The notes under the pieces were generated by a model. It had not been told where the DNA came from and ran no database searches. It saw only the letters and a list, made by a program, of their open reading frames with translations. Shown here in pieces: positions 38,991-47,926 of a stretch of 64,000 nt of DNA; position 1 is the stretch's first letter; the number at the start of each line of letters is the position of its first letter. Source of the stretch: Gemmatimonas phototrophica (GTDB taxonomy: Bacteria > Gemmatimonadota > Gemmatimonadetes > Gemmatimonadales > Gemmatimonadaceae); contig CAMBNV010000002.1 of NCBI GenBank assembly GCA_945869195.1, positions 236,806-300,805 on the forward strand, read 5' to 3'. Made by a program: the position numbers and the translations under genes.

Positions 38991-39230
38991 CTCTGTTATG
39001 GGGTGGGGCCGGCCAGACCGCCAAAATTGGGGAGGTGCGACTTCCCGCCCGAATGACAGCCTTATTCATTAGAAGCAGATCAGCGGGAGTGACGAGCGAC
39101 TGGCAGCAATGCATTCTCGGTCTTAAGCTCGGCGCATGCCATCGCCGCGGCAGGCTCAAATTTCGCGACGTGAACTCGGCAACTCCTGCAATATTCGCAA
39201 GCCAATGGCACGGTACGTGCAAAACATAAT

Positions 39231-39422
39231 ATGTGATATTTACGTAGACAAAATATATGAATACACCGATATGCAGCTGTATTTGCATATATTTATGTGT
39301 ATATGCATATAAAGTATGTTTTCAAGCAAAGTGTGTAACTTAGCATTTATAAACATTTTACAGATTTTATATAATACATTGTATCACTAAAACTATAAAA
39401 ACCACAACTTTATCAACAATTT
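39231..39422. other. Extreme AT-rich intergenic island
   Basis: About 25% GC across 39241-39420 by hand count (45/180), in an otherwise visibly GC-rich window; palindromic TGCATATA/TATATGCA elements; no ORF. Confidence 0.9.
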
Positions 39423-39944
39423 ATGACTTTACCCAAGAAACGCGTTGCAATTCTAGTCGGTCCGGACTATGAGGACCTCGAAGTCTGGTATCCTAAGCTC
39501 CGCCTAGAGGGCGCAGGGTTTGATGCGCCGCTCGTAGGACCGGAGGGACAGATCTTCTTGGGGAAGCACGGCTACCCTGCCCCAGTCGAGCAGTCCATCG
39601 CCACCCTAGACCCGGCCACTTTGGCTGGCGTGCTCGCCCCAGGCGGTTGGGCCCCGGACAAGATTCGGCGGGATCCCCTCGCCCTGGACCTGTTGCGCCG
39701 AGTCAACGCAGCGGGCGGAATGGTCGCGACCATCTGCCATGGACCCTGGATTCTGATCAGCGCAGGAATCGTTCGTGGACGACGCCTGACCTCGACGGTC
39801 GGCATCCGCGACGACGTCGTGAACGCCGGCGCGGAGTGGGTTGATCAGGCCGTGGTCCTGGATAGAAACTTCATCTCGAGCAGGGTGCCGAAGGACCTTC
39901 CCGAGTTTGGCGAGGCGATGGTGCGGTGGCTGGGCGGGCGCTGA
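39423..39944 (+). CDS. DJ-1/PfpI family protein (intracellular protease/glyoxalase-like)
   Basis: VAILVGPDYEDLEVWYPKLRLEGAGFDAPLVGPEG, LAGVLAPGGWAPDKIRRDP, MVATICHGPWILISAGIVRGRRLTS (nucleophile-elbow Cys). Confidence 0.92.
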   Translation: MTLPKKRVAILVGPDYEDLEVWYPKLRLEGAGFDAPLVGPEGQIFLGKHGYPAPVEQSIATLDPATLAGVLAPGGWAPDKIRRDPLALDLLRRVNAAGGMVATICHGPWILISAGIVRGRRLTSTVGIRDDVVNAGAEWVDQAVVLDRNFISSRVPKDLPEFGEAMVRWLGGR

Positions 39945-39987
39945 CGAGGAGCCCAGCTCACCACGATGCTGCGTATTACCGGGCCGC

Positions 39988-42072
39988 CTATCTCGCCGTC
40001 GGCAGTGACGGCAAGGACGCCAGGATGAAGGCAGCGCTGAACGCATGCTCGCGCAACCGTTCATAGCGCCCCGAAGCGCCGCCATGTCCCGCTCCCATGT
40101 TCATTTTGAGTAGGAGTGGATTGGAGTCGGTCCGCGTCGCGCGCAGGCGCGCCACCCACTTGGTGGGCTCGAAATAGGCCACCCGCGAGTCATGAACCCC
40201 GCTCGTCACCAGCATCCGCGGGTACCCTTGGGCCGCGACGTTGTCATAGGGGGAGTAGGAGCGCAGGTAGCGGTACTCCGCAGGGTGGTGGGGGTTCCCC
40301 CACTGCTCCCACTCCTGCGCGGTGAGCGGGAGGCTCGCATCGAGCATCGTGTTGATCACGTCGACGAATGGGACGTCGGCGACAATCGCTCTAAAGAGCT
40401 CGGGACGCAGATTCGCCACGACGCCCATCAATAGGCCACCGGCGCTACCGCCCTGGGCCACGAGGCCGTCGCGCGACGTATAGCCCTCGTTTACCAAATA
40501 GTCGGCGATGTCGATGAAGTCGGTGAAGGTATTCATCTTCTGCATCATCTTGCCATCGTCGTACCAGCCCCGCCCCATCTCTTGGCCGCCGCGCACGTGC
40601 GCGATCGCGTACGTGACGTCGCGGTCGATGAGCGAGACTCGCGACGAGCTGAACGTCGGCTCGGTGGTGGAGCCGTACGAGCCGTAGGCGTAGAGCAGCA
40701 GCGGTGCCTTGCCGTGGCGCCTGAACCCCGTCCGGTGCACCAGGGAGACCGGGAGCTGCGTGCCGTCGCGCGCGGTCACAAACAGGCGCTCGACCTCATA
40801 GTGTGTAGCGTCGTAGCCGCCCAACACGTCGTCGCGCTTCAGCAGCGTGCGCACGCCCGTCTCCATGTCATAGTCGTACAGGGTATGTGGCGTCACGAGC
40901 GAGCTGTACGTGAAGCGCATCACCGTCGCGTCGTACATCGGGTTGGCGCTAGGGAAGACGCCATACGCGGGTTCGGGAAAGCGCACGTCATGGGTTGCGC
41001 CTCCGTCGAGCGCGGTGATACGCACCTGGCGCAGGCCATCACGGCGTTCGATGATCACCACGTGCCGCCTGAACGGTAGGATGCCCTCGACAAATACGCC
41101 GGGCCGGTGCACGAGCCACTCGGTCCACGCCTCCGGTCCAGAGACCCCCGGCGCGTCCCCCGACACGTCCACCGGCGCGATCATCACCTTGAAGTCGGTC
41201 GCATTCTCATTCGTCACGATGTAGAACAGGCCCTCCCCTGCCTCGACCTCGTACTCCACGCCGGGACGGCGCGGCGCGAGGAGGCGCGGCGCGGTGGCCG
41301 GACGGTCGGCGGGAATCACGTGCCATTCGCTCGACGTGAACGACCCGCTCGAAATAAAAATCCACTTCTCGTCTCGCGAGAGCACCACGTCCACGTTGAA
41401 GAGCGCATCGGGGTCGTGGTAGACACTCACGTCCTCAGCGCGCGCCGTGCCCAACCGATGCCGCCAGACGCGATCGCCACGCTTGGCAGCGTCGGGCGTC
41501 ATATAGAAGAGGGTGGCGTTGTCGCTGGCCCAGGCCAGACCCACACTCAGCATTTCGATGCGCTCGACGAGCCAGACACCGCGCTCCAAGTCTTTGACAC
41601 GGAGAGTGAACTCCTCATAGCCCGTCGTGTCGACGAGTACCGCGAGGCGCGAATGATCGGGACTGATCTCCATGCCACCGAGGGCGTGGAAGGCGTGGCC
41701 CTCTGCCTCGGCGTTCTGGTCGTAGTAGATCTCCTCTGGCGCGGTCAACGCGCCGCGCTTGCGTGCGAAGATCGGGTAGGCCTTCCCGGTCTCGGTCCGC
41801 GAGTAGTAGTACCAGCCGTTGCGCCGCACCGGGACCTGACTGTCGTCCTCCTTGATGCGCCCGAGCATCTCGTCGTAAAGCTGCTGCTCAAGTGCCGTGG
41901 AGTGCGCCGTCATCGCCGCGGTATAGGCGTTCTCGGCCTCGAGGTAAGGGATGGTCTCGGGATGGTCCAAGTCCCTGAAGTACGCGTAGTCGTCGACGCG
42001 CCGGTCACCATGGAGCGTGGTGACGACGGGGAGCCGCTTGGCGACCGGGGGCGAGGGGAGGCTGGCAGTCAT
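39988..42072 (-). CDS. ptrB: Oligopeptidase B (S9A peptidase)
   Basis: Propeller N-terminus (HGDRRVDDYAYFRD); GSYGSTTEPTFSSSRVSLIDRDVTYAIAHVRGGQEMGRGWYDDGK, GLVAQGGSAGGLLMG; catalytic His GAGHGG. Confidence 0.93.
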   Translation of the reverse strand: MTASLPSPPVAKRLPVVTTLHGDRRVDDYAYFRDLDHPETIPYLEAENAYTAAMTAHSTALEQQLYDEMLGRIKEDDSQVPVRRNGWYYYSRTETGKAYPIFARKRGALTAPEEIYYDQNAEAEGHAFHALGGMEISPDHSRLAVLVDTTGYEEFTLRVKDLERGVWLVERIEMLSVGLAWASDNATLFYMTPDAAKRGDRVWRHRLGTARAEDVSVYHDPDALFNVDVVLSRDEKWIFISSGSFTSSEWHVIPADRPATAPRLLAPRRPGVEYEVEAGEGLFYIVTNENATDFKVMIAPVDVSGDAPGVSGPEAWTEWLVHRPGVFVEGILPFRRHVVIIERRDGLRQVRITALDGGATHDVRFPEPAYGVFPSANPMYDATVMRFTYSSLVTPHTLYDYDMETGVRTLLKRDDVLGGYDATHYEVERLFVTARDGTQLPVSLVHRTGFRRHGKAPLLLYAYGSYGSTTEPTFSSSRVSLIDRDVTYAIAHVRGGQEMGRGWYDDGKMMQKMNTFTDFIDIADYLVNEGYTSRDGLVAQGGSAGGLLMGVVANLRPELFRAIVADVPFVDVINTMLDASLPLTAQEWEQWGNPHHPAEYRYLRSYSPYDNVAAQGYPRMLVTSGVHDSRVAYFEPTKWVARLRATRTDSNPLLLKMNMGAGHGGASGRYERLREHAFSAAFILASLPSLPTAR

Positions 42073-42188
42073 CAGTAGAAAGGAAAGATGGAGGAGGTAC
42101 GCGTCGAGCTGTGAGGGGCGCCACGCAGTAGGCGGGGCCGCCGCTAGCTTTCAACTGGCCTCCTTCATCCTTTCGCCTCGGTGACCCC

Positions 42189-42689
42189 GTGTCCCACCGT
42201 TCCGCTCTAGGTACCCGGCTGCTCTTACTCTGGCGCACCCTGAGCCCGCTCCCCGGCGGACAGTGGCTCTTTGCGCAGATATTCTCGACTATCGTGCCGT
42301 ACTCGGGTACCGTTGGCCCGCGCATTCGGCTGTTTGAGCCCGGGCACGCACGCGTCGAGATCCCCGACCGTCGCTCCAACCGGCAGCACCTTGGGTCGGT
42401 CCATGCGATCGCCCTCATGAATGTCGCCGAGATGGCGAGCGGGCTCGCGATGATGTCCGGTCTCCCGGAGGGGATTCGTGGCATCGTGACGAAGATCTCG
42501 ATCGAGTACCTAAAGAAGGCGCGGGGAACGATCACGGCGGTGAGCCGCGTGACTCTGCCCGAGGTGACAGGCGCTCAGGACGTTGATGTGATCTCGGAGT
42601 GTCTGGACCTGGAGAACGTCGTGGTCGCGCGTGCGACCGTACGGTGGCGGCTCGGACCACCTGCGCCCACGACCTCCGGCCGCGCCTGA
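42189..42689 (+). CDS. DUF4442-like hotdog-fold protein (putative thioesterase)
   Basis: Hotdog-like block NRQHLGSVHAIALMNVAEMASGLAMM...ITKISIEYLKKARGTITA. Confidence 0.65.
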   Translation: MSHRSALGTRLLLLWRTLSPLPGGQWLFAQIFSTIVPYSGTVGPRIRLFEPGHARVEIPDRRSNRQHLGSVHAIALMNVAEMASGLAMMSGLPEGIRGIVTKISIEYLKKARGTITAVSRVTLPEVTGAQDVDVISECLDLENVVVARATVRWRLGPPAPTTSGRA

Positions 42690-43657
42690 TGGAGACGCCG
42701 TTCACCCGTCACGCGCAGGTACAGGTCCCGCTCCTCTGTGGCCCGATGTACCCCTGCTCCAACCCCGAACTGGTGGCAGCGGTGAGCGAGGCGGGCGGGC
42801 TGGGCATCGTGCAGCCGATTGCGCTCACCTATGTGCACGGGCACGACTTTCGCGAGGGGCTGCGGTTTATCAAGCAGCGGACGAGTAGGCCGATCGGATT
42901 CAATGCCCTGATCGAGGGAAGCAACCGGCTGTACCGCCAGCGCATGGAGCTCTGGATTGACATCGCGCTCGAGGAGGGCGTGCGCTTTTTTCTGACCTCG
43001 CTCGGCAATCCCCACTGGGTCTGCAACATAGTCCATGCGGCCGGCGGCGTGGTCTACCATGACGTGACGGAGCGTAAGTGGGCCCAGAAGGGCATCGACG
43101 GCGGCGTCGATGGCCTCATCGCAGTGAATGCGCGGGCGGGCGGGCACGCAGGCGGCGCGTCCGCCGAGAAGCTCTTCGACGCACTCGCCCCGTTGGGCCT
43201 ACCGATCGTCTCCGCTGGCGGGGTGAGCACGCCGGAGGAGTTCACGCGGCACCTGCGCCTAGGGTATGCCGCCGTGCAGGTCGGCACACGATTCATCGCG
43301 ACGCCCGAGTGCTCCGCGAGTGATGCGTATAAACGAGCGATCGTCGACGCGCACGAGGACGACATCGTGCGCACCGAGCGACTGACGGGCGTCCCGGTCG
43401 CGGTGATCCGCAACGCCTACATCGACAAACTGGGGACCGATGCCGGATGGTTTGCCAAGTGGATGCTCCGTGGCCGACGGACCAAACACTGGATGCGCAC
43501 CTGGTACGCGCTGAATTCGGTGCGGCGGCTCAAACACTCCCTGACTTCGACCACAGGGTCGACCGACTACTGGCAGGCCGGGAAGTCAGTGACCGGAATC
43601 CATGCCGTGCGCCCCGCAGCGCAGATCGTGGCCGAGTTCGCTCGGGCGCTCGACTAA
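42689..43657 (+). CDS. Nitronate monooxygenase / NPD-like FMN oxidoreductase; start ATG 42689
   Basis: VPLLCGPMYPCSNPELVAAVSEAGGLGIVQP, VNARAGGHAGGASAEKLFDAL, PIVSAGGVSTPEEFTRHLRLGYAAVQVGTRFIATPE. Confidence 0.85.
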   Translation: METPFTRHAQVQVPLLCGPMYPCSNPELVAAVSEAGGLGIVQPIALTYVHGHDFREGLRFIKQRTSRPIGFNALIEGSNRLYRQRMELWIDIALEEGVRFFLTSLGNPHWVCNIVHAAGGVVYHDVTERKWAQKGIDGGVDGLIAVNARAGGHAGGASAEKLFDALAPLGLPIVSAGGVSTPEEFTRHLRLGYAAVQVGTRFIATPECSASDAYKRAIVDAHEDDIVRTERLTGVPVAVIRNAYIDKLGTDAGWFAKWMLRGRRTKHWMRTWYALNSVRRLKHSLTSTTGSTDYWQAGKSVTGIHAVRPAAQIVAEFARALD

Positions 43658-43778
43658 GGCCCTGGACTAAGGCGCTGGGCGAGAAGCAGCGACGAGGAAG
43701 TCCGAGGCGGTGCACTGGCAGGTCGTGGGATACTCCTGTTCGGTTCAACCTGTCGCGACTGTCGTTCGATAGATTTGC

Positions 43779-44552
43779 ATGTCGCCGCCTCACGCCCTTC
43801 CTCTTTCAGCCCTCGTCCCAACAATGGCCACCGATATCATCGACTATCGCCTCGTCGGCGACGACATGCAGGGTGTGATCATCACGCTCGACCCCGGCGA
43901 GGCCGTGTACGCCGAGGCGGGAGCGATGATGTACATGGAAGACGGCATTCACATGGCGACGACGCTGAGCCCCACGGGAGAGGCCGGCGGCATATTTGAC
44001 AAGCTGCTCGGCGCCGGCAAGCGTCTACTCATGGGCGAGTCATTCTTCATCACGCTGTTCGGCAATGCCTCGTCGGTGCGCCGTGACATCGCCTTCGCCA
44101 CGCCAACCCCCGGCAAGATTTTCGTCTGCGATCTCAAGCAGTGGGGCTACGAAGTGATCGCGCAGAAGGATGCGTTCCTCTGCGCGGCGCGCGGCGTCGA
44201 GATGGACATCGCGTTCACCAAGAAGATCGGGGTGGGATTCTTTGGCGGGGAAGGGTTCATCCTCCAACGACTGAGGGGCAACGGACTCGCCTTTCTCTCG
44301 GCGTCGGGCACGCTGATCGAGCGCGAGCTCGAGCGCGATGAAGTCCTGCGTGTCGACACCGGCTGCTTCGTCGCGATGCAGGCGTCCGTCGGCTACGACA
44401 TCGAAATGGTGCAGGGCATCAAGAACATGGTCTTCGGCGGCGAAGGGATGTTCTATCTATCGCTCACCGGGCCGGGGCGCGTGATTTTGCAAACACTCCC
44501 CTTCTCGCGCCTCGCGGCGCGCGTGCTCGCCCATGCGCCGCGGCGCAGTTAG
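43779..44552 (+). CDS. AIM24/TIGR00266-family protein; true start probably ATG 43824
   Basis: GDDMQGVIITLDPGEAVYAEAGAMMYMEDGI...GEGFILQRLRGNGLAFLSASGTLIERELERDEVLRVDTGCFVAMQASVGYDIE. Confidence 0.85.
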   Translation: MSPPHALPLSALVPTMATDIIDYRLVGDDMQGVIITLDPGEAVYAEAGAMMYMEDGIHMATTLSPTGEAGGIFDKLLGAGKRLLMGESFFITLFGNASSVRRDIAFATPTPGKIFVCDLKQWGYEVIAQKDAFLCAARGVEMDIAFTKKIGVGFFGGEGFILQRLRGNGLAFLSASGTLIERELERDEVLRVDTGCFVAMQASVGYDIEMVQGIKNMVFGGEGMFYLSLTGPGRVILQTLPFSRLAARVLAHAPRRS

Positions 44553-47088
44553 GGTGGCGCTCCCGGCCTCCGTGGGCGGGAGCATCGCGGCGATCGCACT
44601 CGCCGGGGCGCTCTATGTGGGGTTCGTACCCATGGGGGCGGTGCCCCCGCTGGGGCAGCTGCTCGACCCGGCGCATGGGATCTGGGCGGCCGCGCGTGTG
44701 GCCGAACTCCCGCGGACGGAACAGGTGGTGCTCGACGGATTGAGCGCACCCGTTCAAATACAGTACGACGATCGCGGCGTACCGCACATTTTCGCGGCAA
44801 CCGAACTCGACGCGGTCCGCGCGCTGGGTTGGGTCCACGCCCGTGACCGGCTCTTCCAGATGGAGCTCGTCGTCCGCAAGGTCGCGGGCACGCTCTCGGA
44901 GGTCGCGGGACCACAGACGCTGGCGATCGACCGTCAGGCGCGGGAGCGTGGGCTGGCGCAGGCGGCCGAGGCGAAGTGGACGGCGCTACCGGCCGACTCG
45001 AAGATCCGTACCGTGGCCGTCGCGTATGTCGAGGGAATCAATCAGTGGGTCGGGGACGCCGGCCCCGAGGCGCTGCCGGTGGAGTACAAGCTCCTCGGCA
45101 CGGAACCGATCCTCTTTCAATCGCAGTACGTGTACTACATGCTCGCCGAGATGTCACAGACCCTCGCCTGGCAGAGTGACGAATTGCAACGAGGTGCAAT
45201 CGATGCCCTGATTGGCAGCGCCGCCGCGGCGGCGCTCTTTCCGTTGAATGCGCCGATCCAAGAGCCGATCGAACCGGTGCCTGGGCGGACAGCGCCGCGC
45301 TATGCGGCGACGACCTTCCCTGCTCCGCGCACACCCAGCGCCGCCGCGATCGCGGCCGCGCACCGGGCCGTTAACACGCGTCGGCGCGTGGCACTCGGTC
45401 CCGCCCTCGACGAATCGGCGGTGGGCGCAGATGACCTGACGCGGGGCGAGGCGGTGGTGGGGTCCAACAACTGGGCCGTTGCCCCAGCGCGTACGGCCAG
45501 TGGGCATGCGTTGCTCTCTGGCGATCCGCACTTGGCGCTGTCGTTGCCCAGCATCTGGTACGAGGTGCACCTCGTGGTGCCGGGCGAGATGGATGTGTAC
45601 GGGGTCTCGCTGCCGATGACCCCGTCGGTGCCGATCGGGTTCAATCGTGATGTCGCGTGGACGGCAACGAACACCGGGGCGGATGTCACCGATTTCTATC
45701 GGGAGACGGTGAACGACTCGACCGCGCCGACGCAGTACCTATTGGACGGCGCGTGGCGCGCGCTGGAGCAGCGCGTGGAGCAGTTTCGGGGCAAACACGG
45801 CGCGGTACTCGCGACCGACACCTTGCGGCGGACACATCGTGGGCCGCTCCTGCGCACCAGCGAGGGGTGGCTCTCACTGCGCTGGACCGCACTCGAGGGG
45901 GGGGACGAGGCGAGCGCGCTCCGCAATGCCGCGCGCGCGACGAGCGCCGAGGGGTGGTTCCAGGCGATGGAGCCGTACAAGGCGCCGGCACAGAACTTTC
46001 TCGTGGCCGATCGCTCGGGAACGATTGGCATCAGGAGCACTGGGCGGTATCCCATACGGCCAGGCGATGGACGGGGTGACCGGATTTTCGACGGCCGTAC
46101 AAGTCAGGTCGACTGGATAGGCGACTGGCCCGTCGCGATTTACCCGCAAGCGTTACGCCCGGCGCAGGGGTACCTCGCCAGCAGCAATCAACAGCCGATC
46201 GACCCGGCCGTGCGTGCCAATTATCTCGGCTGGGACTGGCCGACGCCGTGGCGCGCGCTGCGGATCAACGAGATCCTCCGTGCCGACGCCGCGATGACAC
46301 CGGAGAAGATGCGACTCGCGCACACCGATCCGCGCAGCGCGTTGACCGAGCCGCTGCGGAGCGCCGTCCGCCAGGCGGTCGCAGCGCTGCGCGACTATGC
46401 CACGCCGGCCGATCGTGAGGCGCTCACCTTTCTTGACGGGTGGGACGCGCGCTTCGACTCCGAGAGCCAGGGGGCCGTACTCTACGTGTCGTTCCTCGAC
46501 GAGCTGACGCGCCGCACCTGGGACGAACTTGCACCGCCTGGTGAGAGCCGACGGATCGCCACCCCGAACTCGATGATGCTCGTGCGGCTCTTCGACCATC
46601 CGTCGTCGACCTGGTGGGACGATCGCGGGACCGACGACGTGCGCGAGGGCCGAGACCAGGTGTTGCTCGCGAGTCTACGTGCCGCGTGGGAGGGGACCCG
46701 CTCGCGGCTGGGGAATGATCCGCACGCCTGGCGCTGGGGTAATCAACGGATGGCAAGCGTGAAGCACCTGTTGGAGCTGCCGGGGTTTGGGAGAGAGTCG
46801 TTGCCGGTGCAGGCGGGTCCGGGGACGTTGAGTCCGAATGAGGGGCGCGGGACAAACGGCGCATCGTGGCGGTTTGTCGTCGAGCTCGGCGATTCGATAA
46901 CAGCCTGGGGGACGTATCCTGGCGGACAGTCGGGGAATCCGGTGTCGTCGCGATATGCGGATCGAATAGAACTGTGGCGGACGGGCGCACTGGCACCATT
47001 GCGACTTCCGCGCGCCGCCGCCGACCTGTCGGGTGCGCAGCTTAGGAGCGCGCTCATACTGCGACCCCGCAAGAGGAGAGCGCAATGA
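44533..47088 (+). CDS. Penicillin acylase family protein (Ntn hydrolase)
   Basis: VQIQYDDRGVPHIFAATELDAVRALGWVHARDRLFQMEL; VVGSNNWAVAPARTASGHALLSGDPHLALSLPSIWYEVHL; SPNEGRGTNGASWRFVVEL. Confidence 0.93.
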   Translation: MRRGAVRVALPASVGGSIAAIALAGALYVGFVPMGAVPPLGQLLDPAHGIWAAARVAELPRTEQVVLDGLSAPVQIQYDDRGVPHIFAATELDAVRALGWVHARDRLFQMELVVRKVAGTLSEVAGPQTLAIDRQARERGLAQAAEAKWTALPADSKIRTVAVAYVEGINQWVGDAGPEALPVEYKLLGTEPILFQSQYVYYMLAEMSQTLAWQSDELQRGAIDALIGSAAAAALFPLNAPIQEPIEPVPGRTAPRYAATTFPAPRTPSAAAIAAAHRAVNTRRRVALGPALDESAVGADDLTRGEAVVGSNNWAVAPARTASGHALLSGDPHLALSLPSIWYEVHLVVPGEMDVYGVSLPMTPSVPIGFNRDVAWTATNTGADVTDFYRETVNDSTAPTQYLLDGAWRALEQRVEQFRGKHGAVLATDTLRRTHRGPLLRTSEGWLSLRWTALEGGDEASALRNAARATSAEGWFQAMEPYKAPAQNFLVADRSGTIGIRSTGRYPIRPGDGRGDRIFDGRTSQVDWIGDWPVAIYPQALRPAQGYLASSNQQPIDPAVRANYLGWDWPTPWRALRINEILRADAAMTPEKMRLAHTDPRSALTEPLRSAVRQAVAALRDYATPADREALTFLDGWDARFDSESQGAVLYVSFLDELTRRTWDELAPPGESRRIATPNSMMLVRLFDHPSSTWWDDRGTDDVREGRDQVLLASLRAAWEGTRSRLGNDPHAWRWGNQRMASVKHLLELPGFGRESLPVQAGPGTLSPNEGRGTNGASWRFVVELGDSITAWGTYPGGQSGNPVSSRYADRIELWRTGALAPLRLPRAAADLSGAQLRSALILRPRKRRAQ

Positions 47089-47435
47089 AGCGACTGCTGT
47101 GGTTCGGTGCCGCCGTCATCGCGTTCGCGCTCGGCACCTGGATGGTGGCGTGGTGGACAGTGCCCGCAGTCGGGGCGGCGTTGGGTTTGGCGCGACGGGT
47201 GGACCAGGCGACGCCCCTCCTCGGAGGCCTTGCCGCCATGGTCGCCTGGGGGGTGTTGCTCGCCCTGTCGGCGAGTGGGGCGCCAGAGGGATCCGTCAGC
47301 GTGCTGGTCGGACAGGCCCTGGGAGTGGGTCCCGGCGCTCTAATCGCGATGACGATTCTCTATCCCGGGTTGCTGGCCGCGAGTGCGGCGGCCTGTATGG
47401 CATGGGGCGCAGCGAGGTACAGCAAGAGCAGGTAG
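47085..47435 (+). CDS. Small hydrophobic membrane protein (116 aa)
   Basis: 3-4 TM segments; ATGA overlap with the penicillin acylase gene. Its C-terminus abuts an IS remnant. Confidence 0.55.
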   Translation: MKRLLWFGAAVIAFALGTWMVAWWTVPAVGAALGLARRVDQATPLLGGLAAMVAWGVLLALSASGAPEGSVSVLVGQALGVGPGALIAMTILYPGLLAASAAACMAWGAARYSKSR

Positions 47436-47475
47436 GTGCTTGGCGTGGCGTGCCATGCCGAGCGCGCGCCCAGGC

Positions 47476-47710
47476 ACTCGCTCTCAGCTCCTTCAGGCAT
47501 TCGCTCCGCAGGCGGCTGTTGATGCTTTCGATAAACGCGTTGTCGTTCGGCTTGCCGGGGCGACTGCAGTCGAGGTGGACTCCGCGGTGTTCCGCCCACA
47601 CGTCCAGCGCTTGGCTCATGAACGCGGTGCCGTTGTCCATGGCAATCGTTCTCGCGTGCCCGCGAGTGCCTCGAGCGCGGCGATCACGTGCGGCGCCGTG
47701 AGGCTTCGGC
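47476..47710 (-). pseudogene. Frameshifted IS3-family-like transposase (DDE integrase core) remnant
   Basis: Minus frame A: GRSLTAPHVIAALEALAG; frame B: GHARTIAMDNGTAFMSQALDVWAEHRGVHLDCSRPGKPNDNAFIESINSRLRSECLKELRAS. Resembles the DNGxxF...SRPGKPxDNAFIESxNxRLRxECL integrase core; N- and C-terminal parts missing. Confidence 0.8.
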
Positions 47711-47926
47711 CTGCGGCGCGTGCGAGCGAGCGAGCGAGGCGACGGCACCGACCTTGGCCGCCGCGATCGCACCCTGGCGACGGAAGGCGCCGGTGCGAGC
47801 GGAGAGGCGGAGCATCGAGAAGCCCGTTGAAAGAGGTTTGAGTGAGTCGCGGGTGGGCGTCGCAAGCCGCTGAATGATAGCCGTCAGATTGACGCCTCGG
47901 CGCAGCCGTGCAATATTGACCCTTTC

